DNA of 32,685 bases from Streptomyces sp. BV286 (lineage in GTDB: Bacteria > Actinomycetota > Actinomycetes > Streptomycetales > Streptomycetaceae). The position numbers were made by a program, and so were the translations under genes. A model generated the notes under the pieces. The model did no database searches, was not told the DNA's origin, and saw only the letters and a list, made by a program, of their open reading frames with translations. Shown piece after piece: positions 1 through 7,862 of the stretch. The stretch is from assembly GCF_019090165.1 (NCBI RefSeq), contig NZ_JAHRIB010000113.1, forward strand, positions 1-32,685, read 5' to 3'. Positions within the stretch are counted from its first letter, which is position 1. Every line of letters begins with the position of its first letter.

Positions 1-220
1 CTCACCCTCTCGGGCTTTCCTCCGGGCGCTTCCCTTCGGTCTTGCGTTTCCGACTCTATCAGACCGTTTCCCGATCCGATTTCCTCGGTGCTTTCCAGGT
101 TTCCGCTTTCGCGTTTCCCTTTCCGGCGATTCCGACTTTATCAGAAGTTCTGAGTCGGAATTCCCGCCCCCTCCGGGGTGGTCCTGACACGCAGTTGTGC
201 CGGGTTCCCGTTCAGGCGGA
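1..220 (-). ncRNA. 5' leader of an rRNA operon, partial (16S gene expected left of window)
   Basis: Read on the minus strand, this stretch is purine-rich and carries two near-identical elements, GATAAAGTCGGAA and GATAGAGTCGGAA, joined by repeated GGAAAGC/GGAAACG blocks and ending in GAGAGGGTGAG at position 1. I recognise this as the pre-16S leader of Streptomyces rrn operons (from memory, not aligned). A 9-bp stem (129-137 with 153-161) would form in the RNA. The transcript would start near 220 and run left out of the window, co-directional with RNase J. No protein-coding frame here looks real. The alternative is an operator region with direct repeats, which fits less well. Confidence 0.72.
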
Positions 221-226
221 GCCGTA

Positions 227-256
227 AACCTACTGGAGCGGAGCGCCCTGATGCAA
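227..256 (-). promoter_or_regulatory. Candidate rrn promoter (TTGCAT - 18 bp - TAGGTT)
   Basis: On the minus strand the -35 TTGCAT (251-256) and -10 TAGGTT (227-232) are separated by exactly 18 bp (233-250), which fits the Streptomyces vegetative consensus. Transcription would start about position 220 and enter the rRNA leader. The -35 lies in the loop of the inverted repeat at 235-274. Confidence 0.6.
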
Positions 257-274
257 ATCGGGGTGCTCCGCTCC
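235..274 (-). terminator. Hairpin terminator after RNase J
   Basis: A 14-bp stem (235-248 with 261-274, one G-U pair) and a 12-nt loop begin 22 nt beyond the RNase J stop codon. There is no long U tract, as is usual in Streptomyces terminators. It overlaps the candidate rrn promoter. Confidence 0.6.
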
Positions 275-296
275 GGGTTGACGCGTGCGAGGTGGC

Positions 297-1982
297 TCAG
301 ACCTCGACGACGACCGGCAGGATCATCGGCCGTCGGCGGTAGGTGTCCGAGACCCATTTGCCCAGCGTGCGGCGGATGAGCTGCTGCATCTGGTGGGGTT
401 CGACGACGCCGTCCTGGGCCGACCTCTCCAGAACCTCGGTGATCTTCGGGAGGACGCCGACGAACGCGGAGTCGTCGATGCCCGAGCCGCGGGCCTGGAT
501 GTGCGGCCCACCGGTGATCTTGCCCGTGCTGGTGTCCAGCACCACGAAGACCGAGATGATGCCCTCGTCACCGAGGATCTTGCGGTCCTTGAGCGTGGGC
601 TCGCCGACATCGCCGACCGAGAGGCCATCGACGTACACGTACCCGGCCTGGACCTTGCCGGAGATTCTGGCCTTGCCACCGATGAGGTCGACCACCACGC
701 CGTCCTCGGCGATGACGATGCGGTCGTGCGGTACGCCGGTGAGGGCGCCCAGCTCGGCGTTGGCGCGCAGGTGGCGCCATTCGCCGTGGACGGGCATCAG
801 GTTGCGCGGCTTGCAGATGTTGTAGAAGTACAGGAGCTCGCCGGCCGACGCATGGCCCGAGACGTGCACCTTGGCGTTGCCCTTGTGGACGACATTGGCA
901 CCCCAGCGGGTCAGGCCGTTGATGACGCGGTACACCGCGTTCTCGTTGCCGGGGATGAGGGACGACGCCAGGATCACGGTGTCGCCCTGGACGATGCGGA
1001 TCTGGTGGTCCCTGTTCGCCATCCTCGACAGAGCCGCCATCGGCTCTCCCTGGGAACCGGTGCAGACGAGGACGACCTGGTGATCCGGAAGATCGTCCAG
1101 TGTCTTGACGTCCACCACCAGGCCAGGCGGGACCTTCAGATAGCCGAGGTCTCGTGCGATGCCCATGTTGCGGACCATCGAGCGGCCGACGAAGGCGACC
1201 CGGCGGCCGTACTCGTGGGCGGCGTCGAGGATCTGCTGGATGCGGTGCACATGGCTGGCGAAGCTCGCCACGATGATGCGCTTGCTGGCGTTCCCGAAGA
1301 CCTGCCGCAGCACGTTCGAGATGTCGCGCTCGGGCGGGACGAAGCCCGGGACCTCCGCGTTCGTGGAGTCCGAGAGGAGGAGGTCGATGCCCTCCTCGCT
1401 CAGACGCGCGAAAGCGTGCAGGTCCGTGAGGCGGCCATCCAGCGGAAGCTGGTCCATCTTGAAGTCGCCGGTGTGGACCACCATGCCCGCAGGAGTGCGG
1501 ATGGCGACCGCGAGGGCGTCCGGAATGGAGTGGTTGACCGCCACGAACTCGCAGTCGAAGGGGCCGATGCGCTCGCGGTGGCCCTCCGCGACCTCAAGGG
1601 TGTAGGGGCGGATGCGGTGCTCCTGGAGCTTCGCCTCGATGAGGGCGAGGGTCAGCTTGGAGCCGATGAGCGGGATGTCCGGCTTCTCGCGGAGGAGGAA
1701 GGGGACACCACCGATGTGGTCCTCGTGGCCGTGCGTGAGGACGATGCCCTCGATGTCGTCGAGGCGATCCCTGACGGAGCTGAAGTCCGGCAGGATCAGA
1801 TCGATTCCGGGCTGCTCCTCCTCCGGGAAGAGCACGCCGCAGTCGACGATCAGGAGGCGGCCGTCGTACTCGAAGACCGTCATGTTTCGGCCGATTTCGC
1901 CGAGACCGCCGAGCGGGGTGACCCGGAGGCCCCCTTGGGGGAGCTTCGGCGGCGGAGCGAGTTCAGGATGCGGATGACTCAA
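297..1982 (-). CDS. rnj: Ribonuclease J (metallo-beta-lactamase/beta-CASP RNase)
   Basis: A 561-residue RNase J, which degrades mRNA and matures rRNA by 5'-3' exonuclease and endonuclease action in the cytoplasm. The metallo-beta-lactamase motif THGHEDHIGG gives the zinc ligands H84, H86, D88 and H89. A beta-CASP domain follows, and the C-terminal region contains the conserved HVSGHAS and MPVHGEWRH motifs. I chose the TTG at 1980-1982 because GAGGAG sits 6 nt upstream and the protein then begins MSHPHPEL, as I recall for S. coelicolor. A longer frame to 2024 is open but would run across a 10-bp hairpin. It lies downstream of dapA with a 134-nt gap, and immediately upstream of what looks like an rRNA operon leader. 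Confidence 0.95.
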   Translation of the reverse strand: MSHPHPELAPPPKLPQGGLRVTPLGGLGEIGRNMTVFEYDGRLLIVDCGVLFPEEEQPGIDLILPDFSSVRDRLDDIEGIVLTHGHEDHIGGVPFLLREKPDIPLIGSKLTLALIEAKLQEHRIRPYTLEVAEGHRERIGPFDCEFVAVNHSIPDALAVAIRTPAGMVVHTGDFKMDQLPLDGRLTDLHAFARLSEEGIDLLLSDSTNAEVPGFVPPERDISNVLRQVFGNASKRIIVASFASHVHRIQQILDAAHEYGRRVAFVGRSMVRNMGIARDLGYLKVPPGLVVDVKTLDDLPDHQVVLVCTGSQGEPMAALSRMANRDHQIRIVQGDTVILASSLIPGNENAVYRVINGLTRWGANVVHKGNAKVHVSGHASAGELLYFYNICKPRNLMPVHGEWRHLRANAELGALTGVPHDRIVIAEDGVVVDLIGGKARISGKVQAGYVYVDGLSVGDVGEPTLKDRKILGDEGIISVFVVLDTSTGKITGGPHIQARGSGIDDSAFVGVLPKITEVLERSAQDGVVEPHQMQQLIRRTLGKWVSDTYRRRPMILPVVVEV

Positions 1983-2000
1983 AAGACTCTCCTCACCACA

Positions 2001-2032
2001 CGCGCCACGTACCTGGCAGGGCACGTGGCGCG
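2001..2032 (-). promoter_or_regulatory. 5'-UTR hairpin just upstream of the RNase J Shine-Dalgarno
   Basis: A perfect 10-bp stem (2001-2010 with 2023-2032) and a 12-nt loop end 18 nt before the TTG start, leaving GAGGAG single-stranded just after the stem. It could be a processing site or a translational control element for RNase J. The structure is seen; the function is inferred. Confidence 0.45.
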
Positions 2033-2066
2033 CATGACGTTCGTGCAGTAGCAGTTGTCTGGTGAA

Positions 2067-2083
2067 GCAGGCGCTCGGCCTGC
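2067..2083 (-). terminator. Short hairpin after dapA, possible weak terminator
   Basis: A 6-bp perfect stem (2067-2072 with 2078-2083) with a 5-nt loop lies about 34 nt past the dapA stop on the minus strand. It is short and has no U tract, so dapA and RNase J may be partly co-transcribed. Confidence 0.25.
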
Positions 2084-2116
2084 GTGGTCGTACGTATTCA
2101 GTTGTGAAGTCTGTGG

Positions 2117-3016
2117 TTAGAGCTGTACCCCGCCGGCGGCAAGATCGATCTTGAGCTGGGCGGTCTCCTCGGGAGACAGGCCCACCATGGGCAGACGCAG
2201 CGGTCCGGCGGGCAGCCCCTGGAGGGCGAGCGCGGCCTTGCTCGTCATGACGCCCTGGGTCCGGAACATGCCGGTGAAGACGGGGAGCAGCTTCTGGTGG
2301 ATCTCGGTGGCCTTCTGGACGTCGCCGCTCACGAACGCGTCGATCATGGCCCGGAGCTCGGGGGTCACGACGTGACCGACCACGGACACGAAGCCGACCG
2401 CGCCCACGGAGAGCAGCGGAAGGTTCAGCATGTCGTCGCCCGAGTACCAGGCGAGGTCGGAGCCCGCGATGGCCCAGCTGGCGCGGCCGAGGTCACCCTT
2501 GGCGTCCTTGTTGGCGACGATACGCGGGTGCTCGGCCAGTCGCACCAGCGTTTCCGTGTTGATCGGTACGCCACTGCGGCCGGGGATGTCGTAGAGCATG
2601 ACCGGCAGGTCGGTGGAGTCGGCGATCGTCGTGAAGTGCTGGTACAGGCCCTCCTGCGGGGGCTTGTTGTAGTACGGCGTCACGGTGAGCAGGCCGTGCG
2701 CGCCGGCCTTTTCGGCGGCTCGGGCCAGCTCGATGCTGTGGCGCGTGTCGTTCGTGCCGACGCCCGCGACGACGTGGGCGCGGTCGCCGACGGCCTCCAG
2801 GACGGCTCGTACGAGATCCGCTTTCTCCGCGTTGCTGGTGGTCGGGGACTCGCCGGTGGTGCCGTTGACGATCAGGCCGTCGTTGCCTGCGTCCACCAGG
2901 TGGGTGGCGAGCCGCTGAGCGCCTTCGAGGTCGAGTGCGCCGTCCGCCGCGAAGGGCGTGACCATTGCGGTGAGGACCCGCCCGAAGGGGGTCTGCGGAG
3001 TGGAGGTCGGAGCCAT
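2117..3016 (-). CDS. dapA: 4-hydroxy-tetrahydrodipicolinate synthase
   Basis: A 299-residue DapA that condenses pyruvate with aspartate semialdehyde, the first committed step of the diaminopimelate/lysine pathway. It supplies the peptidoglycan cross-link residue, which is LL-DAP in Streptomyces. Visible family motifs are NGTTGES (51-57), LYDIPGRSG with the catalytic Tyr at 142, and the Schiff-base Lys170 in IVANKDAKG. It should fold as a TIM barrel and act as a cytoplasmic tetramer. I placed the start at the ATG at 3016 because the protein then begins MAPTSTPQTPF, as in relatives. An in-frame GTG at 3025 would add three residues, including a rare TTA codon. The partner gene dapB lies about 2.7 kb away on the same strand. 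Confidence 0.95.
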   Translation of the reverse strand: MAPTSTPQTPFGRVLTAMVTPFAADGALDLEGAQRLATHLVDAGNDGLIVNGTTGESPTTSNAEKADLVRAVLEAVGDRAHVVAGVGTNDTRHSIELARAAEKAGAHGLLTVTPYYNKPPQEGLYQHFTTIADSTDLPVMLYDIPGRSGVPINTETLVRLAEHPRIVANKDAKGDLGRASWAIAGSDLAWYSGDDMLNLPLLSVGAVGFVSVVGHVVTPELRAMIDAFVSGDVQKATEIHQKLLPVFTGMFRTQGVMTSKAALALQGLPAGPLRLPMVGLSPEETAQLKIDLAAGGVQL

Positions 3017-3089
3017 GGGTAACACGCTACTCGCTGCTCAACGTGCGGTCTGCCCTCGGGGGACGCGACAAGTCCTGACAAAGGTGGAG

Positions 3090-3127
3090 CCCGGCACTGC
3101 CTGCTCGGGGGTTCAAGCAGTGCCGGG
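3090..3127 (-). terminator. Terminator hairpin between thyX and dapA
   Basis: A perfect 11-bp stem (3090-3100 with 3117-3127) and a 16-nt loop lie 112 nt beyond the thyX stop and upstream of dapA. On the minus strand CTTTGT follows shortly after, so it probably separates thyX from dapA transcription. Confidence 0.65.
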
Positions 3128-3239
3128 TCCGTTTGATCAGGCTAGATGAACTTCTCGAAATGCCGCAATACGGACACTTCGCTCGGTCCGCCCGTACAGA
3201 TGTGCCCGAGGGAGCGGCCGATCGGGTGGTCGGGGTGCA

Positions 3240-3980
3240 CTACGGCGCGACGCGCCCCTGGGCGTTGAAGGCCGCGTACGTGAGGGGCATGAGCTTGGCC
3301 CACTCCGCTTCCATCTTCTCGCCGACCATCTCGATCTCCCGCTGCGGGAAGGACGGGACCTTGGCGAGCTCGTGCTGTGTGCGGAGGCCGAGGAAGTGCA
3401 TGAGCGAGCGGGCGTTGCACGTCGCGTACATCGAGGAGAACAGGCCCACCGGGAGGACCGCACGGGCCACTTCGCGGGCGACTCCGGCGGCGAGCATCTC
3501 CTGGTACGCCTCGTACGCGTGACGGTACGAGTCCTCCATGACGCGGCCCGTGAGCTCCTGCTGGGCCTGCGTGCCCTCGACGAAGACGTACTTGCCGGGG
3601 CGGCCCTCCTGGACCAGCTTGCGGGACTCGTCCGGGACGTAGAAGACCGGCTGGAGCTCCCTGTACCTGCCCGATTCCTCGTTGTACGACCAGCCCACGC
3701 GGTGACGCATGAACTCGCGGAAGACGAAGATCGGGGCGCTGACGAGGAACGTCATCGAGTTGTGCTCGAAGGGGCTGCCGTGCCGGTCCCGCATCAGGTA
3801 GTTGATCAGGCCCTTGGAGCGCTCCGGGTCCTTCTGCAGCTCGCCCAGGGACTGCTCCCCGGCGGTCGAGACGCGGGCGGCGAACAGTACGTCGGAGTCG
3901 GAGGCGGTGTGCTTGACCAGCTCCACGGTGACGTCACTGCGAAAACTGGGCTTGAGGTCGTCGGCGGGGGTGTCGGTCAC
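3240..3980 (-). CDS. thyX: FAD-dependent thymidylate synthase ThyX
   Basis: A 246-residue flavin-dependent thymidylate synthase that makes dTMP from dUMP using NADPH and methylenetetrahydrofolate without producing dihydrofolate. The ThyX signature is clear: RHR at 92-94, then NEESGRY with Ser103, although the RHR-to-Ser gap is eight residues here rather than the usual seven. HGSPFEH (67-73) is also typical, as is the C-terminal RTQHELAKVPSFPQ segment. I chose the GTG at 3978-3980 (VTDTPADD) because it gives the family length; GGAAGGA lies 11 nt upstream. An ATG at 4001 is a possible alternative start. The frame is open to 4280, but that part lacks similarity to ThyX. Confidence 0.94.
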   Translation of the reverse strand: MTDTPADDLKPSFRSDVTVELVKHTASDSDVLFAARVSTAGEQSLGELQKDPERSKGLINYLMRDRHGSPFEHNSMTFLVSAPIFVFREFMRHRVGWSYNEESGRYRELQPVFYVPDESRKLVQEGRPGKYVFVEGTQAQQELTGRVMEDSYRHAYEAYQEMLAAGVAREVARAVLPVGLFSSMYATCNARSLMHFLGLRTQHELAKVPSFPQREIEMVGEKMEAEWAKLMPLTYAAFNAQGRVAP

Positions 3981-4021
3981 GGCTTGCGGGGTCCTTCCCA
4001 TCACTGGCTCGGGCGGCGACC

Positions 4022-4027
4022 ACTCTA
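4022..4027 (-). promoter_or_regulatory. Candidate -10 element for thyX (TAGAGT)
   Basis: TAGAGT on the minus strand fits the Streptomyces -10 consensus and would start a transcript near 4015, about 35 nt before the thyX GTG. I cannot see a good -35 at 17-18 bp, so this is tentative. Confidence 0.3.
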
Positions 4028-4032
4028 CGGCC

Positions 4033-4061
4033 CGGCACCGACAACGGGGCGTTCGGTGCCG
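4033..4061. promoter_or_regulatory. Inverted repeat in the divergent thyX / 4210 intergenic region
   Basis: A 9-bp perfect inverted repeat (4033-4041 with 4053-4061, 11-nt spacer) sits just upstream of the candidate thyX -10, between divergent genes. Its placement fits an operator, but no regulator is identified. Confidence 0.35.
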
Positions 4062-4209
4062 TGCCGCGACATTCTTTGCCGAACTTCTGCGAAGTCGGTG
4101 AAACAGGGCACCATTTGGGGCACTCGATCGTCTGTATCGGTGACAGCGATTCGTTCGAGTCGCCTGTTCCGTCAGGTCCCTTCGAGTCTCCAGAGGAGAA
4201 GCACGCTTT

Positions 4210-4449
4210 ATGTTCCGTCGGCGCGAGCCCGTTCCGTTCGCCTTCATCGCCGAAGCCGACAAGTTCCGCAGCAACGTCACTCCCCCACCGCGTCAGCGCC
4301 CCTCCGCCGGAGAGCTGGTCGGCCGATGGCTCGTCGGCCTCACCGTGGTCGCGGGCCTCGCGGGGTCACTGCTCGTCGGATCGCCCGCCCTTTCGGCCGA
4401 CGTCCCGCCCGCACACACGCAGCAGTCCGACGCGTCCCAGGGGCATTGA
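4210..4449 (+). CDS. Small single-pass membrane or secreted protein, function unknown
   Basis: A 79-residue protein I cannot assign to a named family. The N-terminal ~38 residues are polar and basic (MFRRREPVPF, then a Pro-rich stretch). One hydrophobic segment follows at about 42-61 (WLVGLTVVAGLAGSLLVG), and the tail is short and polar. The hydrophobic segment ends in SPALSA before DVPP, so it could be either a membrane anchor or a late signal sequence. An AGAGGAGA Shine-Dalgarno lies about 10 nt before the ATG. It is divergent from thyX and upstream of another small membrane protein gene. I recall a similar small gene next to thyX in other streptomycetes, which supports it being real. Confidence 0.7.
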   Translation: MFRRREPVPFAFIAEADKFRSNVTPPPRQRPSAGELVGRWLVGLTVVAGLAGSLLVGSPALSADVPPAHTQQSDASQGH

Positions 4450-4573
4450 CCCCTCCCGCCGGTCGTATGGCCTGCGGCGTACCCCTACGGACCCCCGCGG
4501 GTGGTGAGCGGAGATCCGGCTAGGTAGCCTCACCGGGCATAGTCCATGCGTGGATTGAGTGTGAGGACCAGCC

Positions 4574-5134
4574 GTGCCCCTGCCCTTTCTGACCGCCGAC
4601 CGCGCCTTCGACGAGGCGGGCGAGGATCTCGCGCTGCCGTTCGACGACCGCGACCAGTGGCGGCGTCCCTACCGGCCCGGACCGTGGCGGGTCGGCGCGG
4701 CAGCGCTGCTGCTGCTCCTCGCCTCGTACGTGCTGTTCGCGGCGGTCATCATCGCCGCGGCGGGCAACACGTCGGGCGGCGCGGCCTGCCTGGGGATCGC
4801 GGCCGTGGTCATCGTGTGTGCTCTGCGTCTGCTGCGTATGGGGGCGTGGGTGAGCGCGGCCGGACTGCGCCGGGTGCGCTTCCTCACCACGCGTACGGCG
4901 CCGTGGGCGCAGGTCCGGGTGGTGCGGACCGTGCAGCAGCCGGTGCGGTGGCTCGGGCTGCCTCGGACGGTGCAGGGGCAGGCGCTCGTCCTGGTCCGCG
5001 GTGACCGTTCCGGTGACGAGCCGACGCCTCTGCTGACCACGCACAACGCGGACTTCCTGGGACGCCCCGAGGCCTTCGACCGGGCCGCGGACGGCATCGA
5101 GGTGTGGGCGGACGAGTACCGGCAGCACGCCTGA
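4574..5134 (+). CDS. Two-TM membrane protein with a C-terminal cytoplasmic domain, function unknown
   Basis: A 186-residue predicted inner-membrane protein. Residues ~1-38 are polar, with RRPYRPGPWR just before the membrane. Two hydrophobic helices follow at about 42-63 and 70-88, then a soluble domain of ~95 residues rich in short beta-type segments (GLRRVRFLTTRTAPWAQVRV). That pattern resembles the bacterial PH-like domains found behind paired TM helices, but the resemblance is by eye only. The GTG start at 4574 is preceded by GAGGACC. The gene converges on the minus-strand gene at 5218, and a 21-bp hairpin separates them. No enzymatic motif is visible. Confidence 0.8.
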   Translation: MPLPFLTADRAFDEAGEDLALPFDDRDQWRRPYRPGPWRVGAAALLLLLASYVLFAAVIIAAAGNTSGGAACLGIAAVVIVCALRLLRMGAWVSAAGLRRVRFLTTRTAPWAQVRVVRTVQQPVRWLGLPRTVQGQALVLVRGDRSGDEPTPLLTTHNADFLGRPEAFDRAADGIEVWADEYRQHA

Positions 5135-5140
5135 GCGGTC

Positions 5141-5190
5141 GTACGGCGAAGGGGCCCCTCCACATCACAGGAGGGGCCCCTTCGCCGTAC
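5141..5190. terminator. Strong bidirectional terminator (20-21 bp perfect stem)
   Basis: Arms 5141-5160 and 5171-5190 are perfectly complementary over 20 bp, and 5161/5170 can add one more pair. It lies between convergent genes ending at 5134 and 5218 and should stop transcription from both sides. Confidence 0.85.
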
Positions 5191-5217
5191 CGCTGTCGGG
5201 ATGCGCCGCACGGCCGC

Positions 5218-5670
5218 TCAGGTCCGTGCGGGCTTTCCGTCGTGGAGGGCGATGGCGTGCTGCATCGCCTTGCGGGCCCGCGGGGTGTCACGGGCGTCGT
5301 GGTAGGCGATCGCGAGGCGGAACCAGCTGCGCCAGTCGTCCGGGGCGTCCTCCGTCTCGGCCTTGCGCCGGGCGAAGACCTCGTCGGCCGAGTCGCGGTC
5401 GATGCGGCCGCCCGGCGAGCGCTTCAACTCGTCGACGGGCAGGCCGCCTTCGGCGTCGAGCTCGGCGGCGAGCCGGTTGGCCCGCTGGACGAACCGGGTG
5501 TTCATCCAGAGGAACCAGACGCCGATCACCGGCAGGACGAGGACGGCCACCCCGAAGGTGACCGTGATCAGCGTGCCGTTCTGTATCAGCATCACCCCGC
5601 GGCTGCCGACCAGGACGAAGTAGACGACCAGGACGGCGGCCGTGACGGCGTACGTGATCTTCGCAGTCAT
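5218..5670 (-). CDS. Membrane protein with C-terminal TPR-like segment
   Basis: A 150-residue protein with two TM helices, at about 6-27 (YAVTAAVLVVYFVLVG) and 33-55 (LITVTFGVAVLVLPVIGVWF). A charged cytoplasmic region follows, with a C-terminal segment at ~115-145 (WRSWFRLAIAYHDARDTPRA) that resembles one tetratricopeptide-type helix pair. Function is unknown. It starts with ATG only 5 nt after the dapB stop, so it is almost certainly co-transcribed and perhaps translationally coupled with dapB. Much of the frame further upstream is open antisense or shadow sequence over dapB and is not part of this gene. The gene ends against the bidirectional terminator at 5141-5190. Confidence 0.8.
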   Translation of the reverse strand: MTAKITYAVTAAVLVVYFVLVGSRGVMLIQNGTLITVTFGVAVLVLPVIGVWFLWMNTRFVQRANRLAAELDAEGGLPVDELKRSPGGRIDRDSADEVFARRKAETEDAPDDWRSWFRLAIAYHDARDTPRARKAMQHAIALHDGKPART

Positions 5671-5675
5671 GGCGG

Positions 5676-6440
<765 letters not shown>

Positions 6441-6456
6441 TTAGTCGGGGACTCGC

Positions 6457-6482
6457 GCCGCCGTGGGCCGGCCCACGGCGGC
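6457..6482 (-). terminator. 26-bp perfect palindrome between M16 peptidase and dapB
   Basis: Arms 6457-6469 and 6470-6482 are perfectly complementary and directly abut the stop codon of the M16 peptidase gene. It would form a hairpin with a ~4-nt loop. There is no U tract. It may be a terminator, an attenuator or an mRNA 3'-end stabiliser. Confidence 0.6.
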
Positions 6483-7862
6483 CTACGCGACCGCTTCGTG
6501 CAGACGGGACGCCTGCTTGTCCTTGAGCGGGCCGATGACCGACAGCGAGGGCCGCTTCCCCAGGACGTCGCGGGCCACGTCCCGTACGTCGTCCGGGGTG
6601 ACCGACGCGATGCGGGTCAGCATGTCGTCGACGGACATCTGCTCGCCCCAGCACAGTTCGCTCTTGCCGATACGGTTCATCAGCGCGCCGGTGTCCTCCA
6701 GGCCGAGGACCGTGGAGCCGCGGAGCTGGCCGATGGCGCGGCCGATCTCGTCGTCGGACAGGCCGTGTTCGGCGACCTGGTCCAGTTCGTCGCGGCAGAT
6801 CTTCAGCACGTCGTGGACCTGGCTGGGACGGCAGCCCGCGTACACGCCGAAGAGGCCGCAGTCGGCGAAGCCCGAGGTGTACGAGTACACGCTGTAGGCC
6901 AGCCCGCGCTTCTCCCGGACCTCCTGGAAGAGGCGGGAGGACATGCCGCCGCCCAGCGCGGTGTTCAGGACGCCCAGGGCCCACCGGCGCTCGTCGGTAC
7001 GGGCCAGGCCCGGCATGCCGAGGACGACGTGGGCCTGCTCGGTCTTGCGGCCGAGGAGCTCGACGCGTCCGGCGGTGCGGAGGTCGCGGGAGCCGTCACG
7101 CGGGGCGATGGGGGTGGCGGCCTGCTGCTTGAGGGCGCCCGCCTTCTCGAAGGCGGCACGGACCTGGCGTACGACCTTGTTGTGGTCGACGTTGCCCGCC
7201 GCGGCGACCACGAGGTGTGTCGGGTCGTAGTGCTTCTTGTAGAAGCGGCGGATGCGGTCCGCGGTGAGGGCGTTGACCGTGTCGACCGTGCCGAGGACCG
7301 GGCGGCCGAGCGGGGTGTCGCCGAGCATCGTGTGCGCGAACAGGTCGTGCACGCAGTCGCCCGGGTCGTCCTCGGTCATGGCGATCTCTTCGAGGATCGC
7401 TCCGCGCTCGACGTTCACGTCCTCTTCGCGGATGAGCGAGCCCGTGAGCATGTCGCAGACGACGTCGATGGCGAGCGGCAGGTCCGAGTCGAGCACCCGT
7501 GCGTAGTAGCAGGTGTACTCCTTCGCCGTGAACGCGTTCATCTCGCCGCCGACCGCGTCGATCGCGGAGGAGATGTCCATGGCGCTGCGCCTGCGCGTGC
7601 CCTTGAAGAGGAGGTGTTCCAGGTAGTGCGTGGCGCCGTTCAGAGCCGGCGTCTCGTCGCGCGAGCCGACGTGCGCCCAGATCCCGAAGGTGGCGGAGCG
7701 CACGGAGGGCAGGGTCTCGGTGACGACGCGCAGGCCCCCGGGGAGGGTGGTCTTGCGGACCGTACCGATGCCGTTCTCGCCCTTGATCAGGGTTTGGGTA
7801 CGGGCAACGGCCCGCGCCTCCGAGGAGGTGCGGGCCGTCGCCGTAGAGCTACTCGACGTCAC
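6483..7862 (-). CDS. M16-family zinc metallopeptidase (pitrilysin/PepR-like)
   Basis: A 459-residue M16 peptidase, related to mitochondrial processing peptidase beta subunits. The inverted zinc motif HxxEH is present as HYLEH (79-83), with the distal Glu at about 159 in [16 protein letters not shown]. The C-terminal half carries the usual inactive-domain signature ([20 protein letters not shown]). There is no signal peptide, so it is likely cytoplasmic. It starts with GTG at 7860-7862, overlapping the pnp stop by 4 nt (GTGA), which indicates translational coupling. The pnp-M16 peptidase pairing is common in actinobacteria and Bacillus relatives, but the substrate is not evident from sequence. 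Confidence 0.93.
   Translation of the reverse strand: MTSSSSTATARTSSEARAVARTQTLIKGENGIGTVRKTTLPGGLRVVTETLPSVRSATFGIWAHVGSRDETPALNGATHYLEHLLFKGTRRRSAMDISSAIDAVGGEMNAFTAKEYTCYYARVLDSDLPLAIDVVCDMLTGSLIREEDVNVERGAILEEIAMTEDDPGDCVHDLFAHTMLGDTPLGRPVLGTVDTVNALTADRIRRFYKKHYDPTHLVVAAAGNVDHNKVVRQVRAAFEKAGALKQQAATPIAPRDGSRDLRTAGRVELLGRKTEQAHVVLGMPGLARTDERRWALGVLNTALGGGMSSRLFQEVREKRGLAYSVYSYTSGFADCGLFGVYAGCRPSQVHDVLKICRDELDQVAEHGLSDDEIGRAIGQLRGSTVLGLEDTGALMNRIGKSELCWGEQMSVDDMLTRIASVTPDDVRDVARDVLGKRPSLSVIGPLKDKQASRLHEAVA

Noticed and set aside
48..145. Direct repeats TTCCGACTCTATCAGA (48-63) and TTCCGACTTTATCAGA (130-145) as operator sites
   Set aside because: Read on the minus strand they fit the repeated elements of Streptomyces rRNA leaders, which explains the surrounding sequence better.
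285..2051. A 588-codon plus-strand frame opposite RNase J
   Set aside because: RNase J on the minus strand is unmistakable; the plus frame is an Asp/Val/Arg-rich shadow.
3981..4280. N-terminal extension of ThyX to 4280
   Set aside because: The extra ~100 residues are Arg-rich with no ThyX similarity and would cover the divergent promoter region and the start of the 4210 gene.
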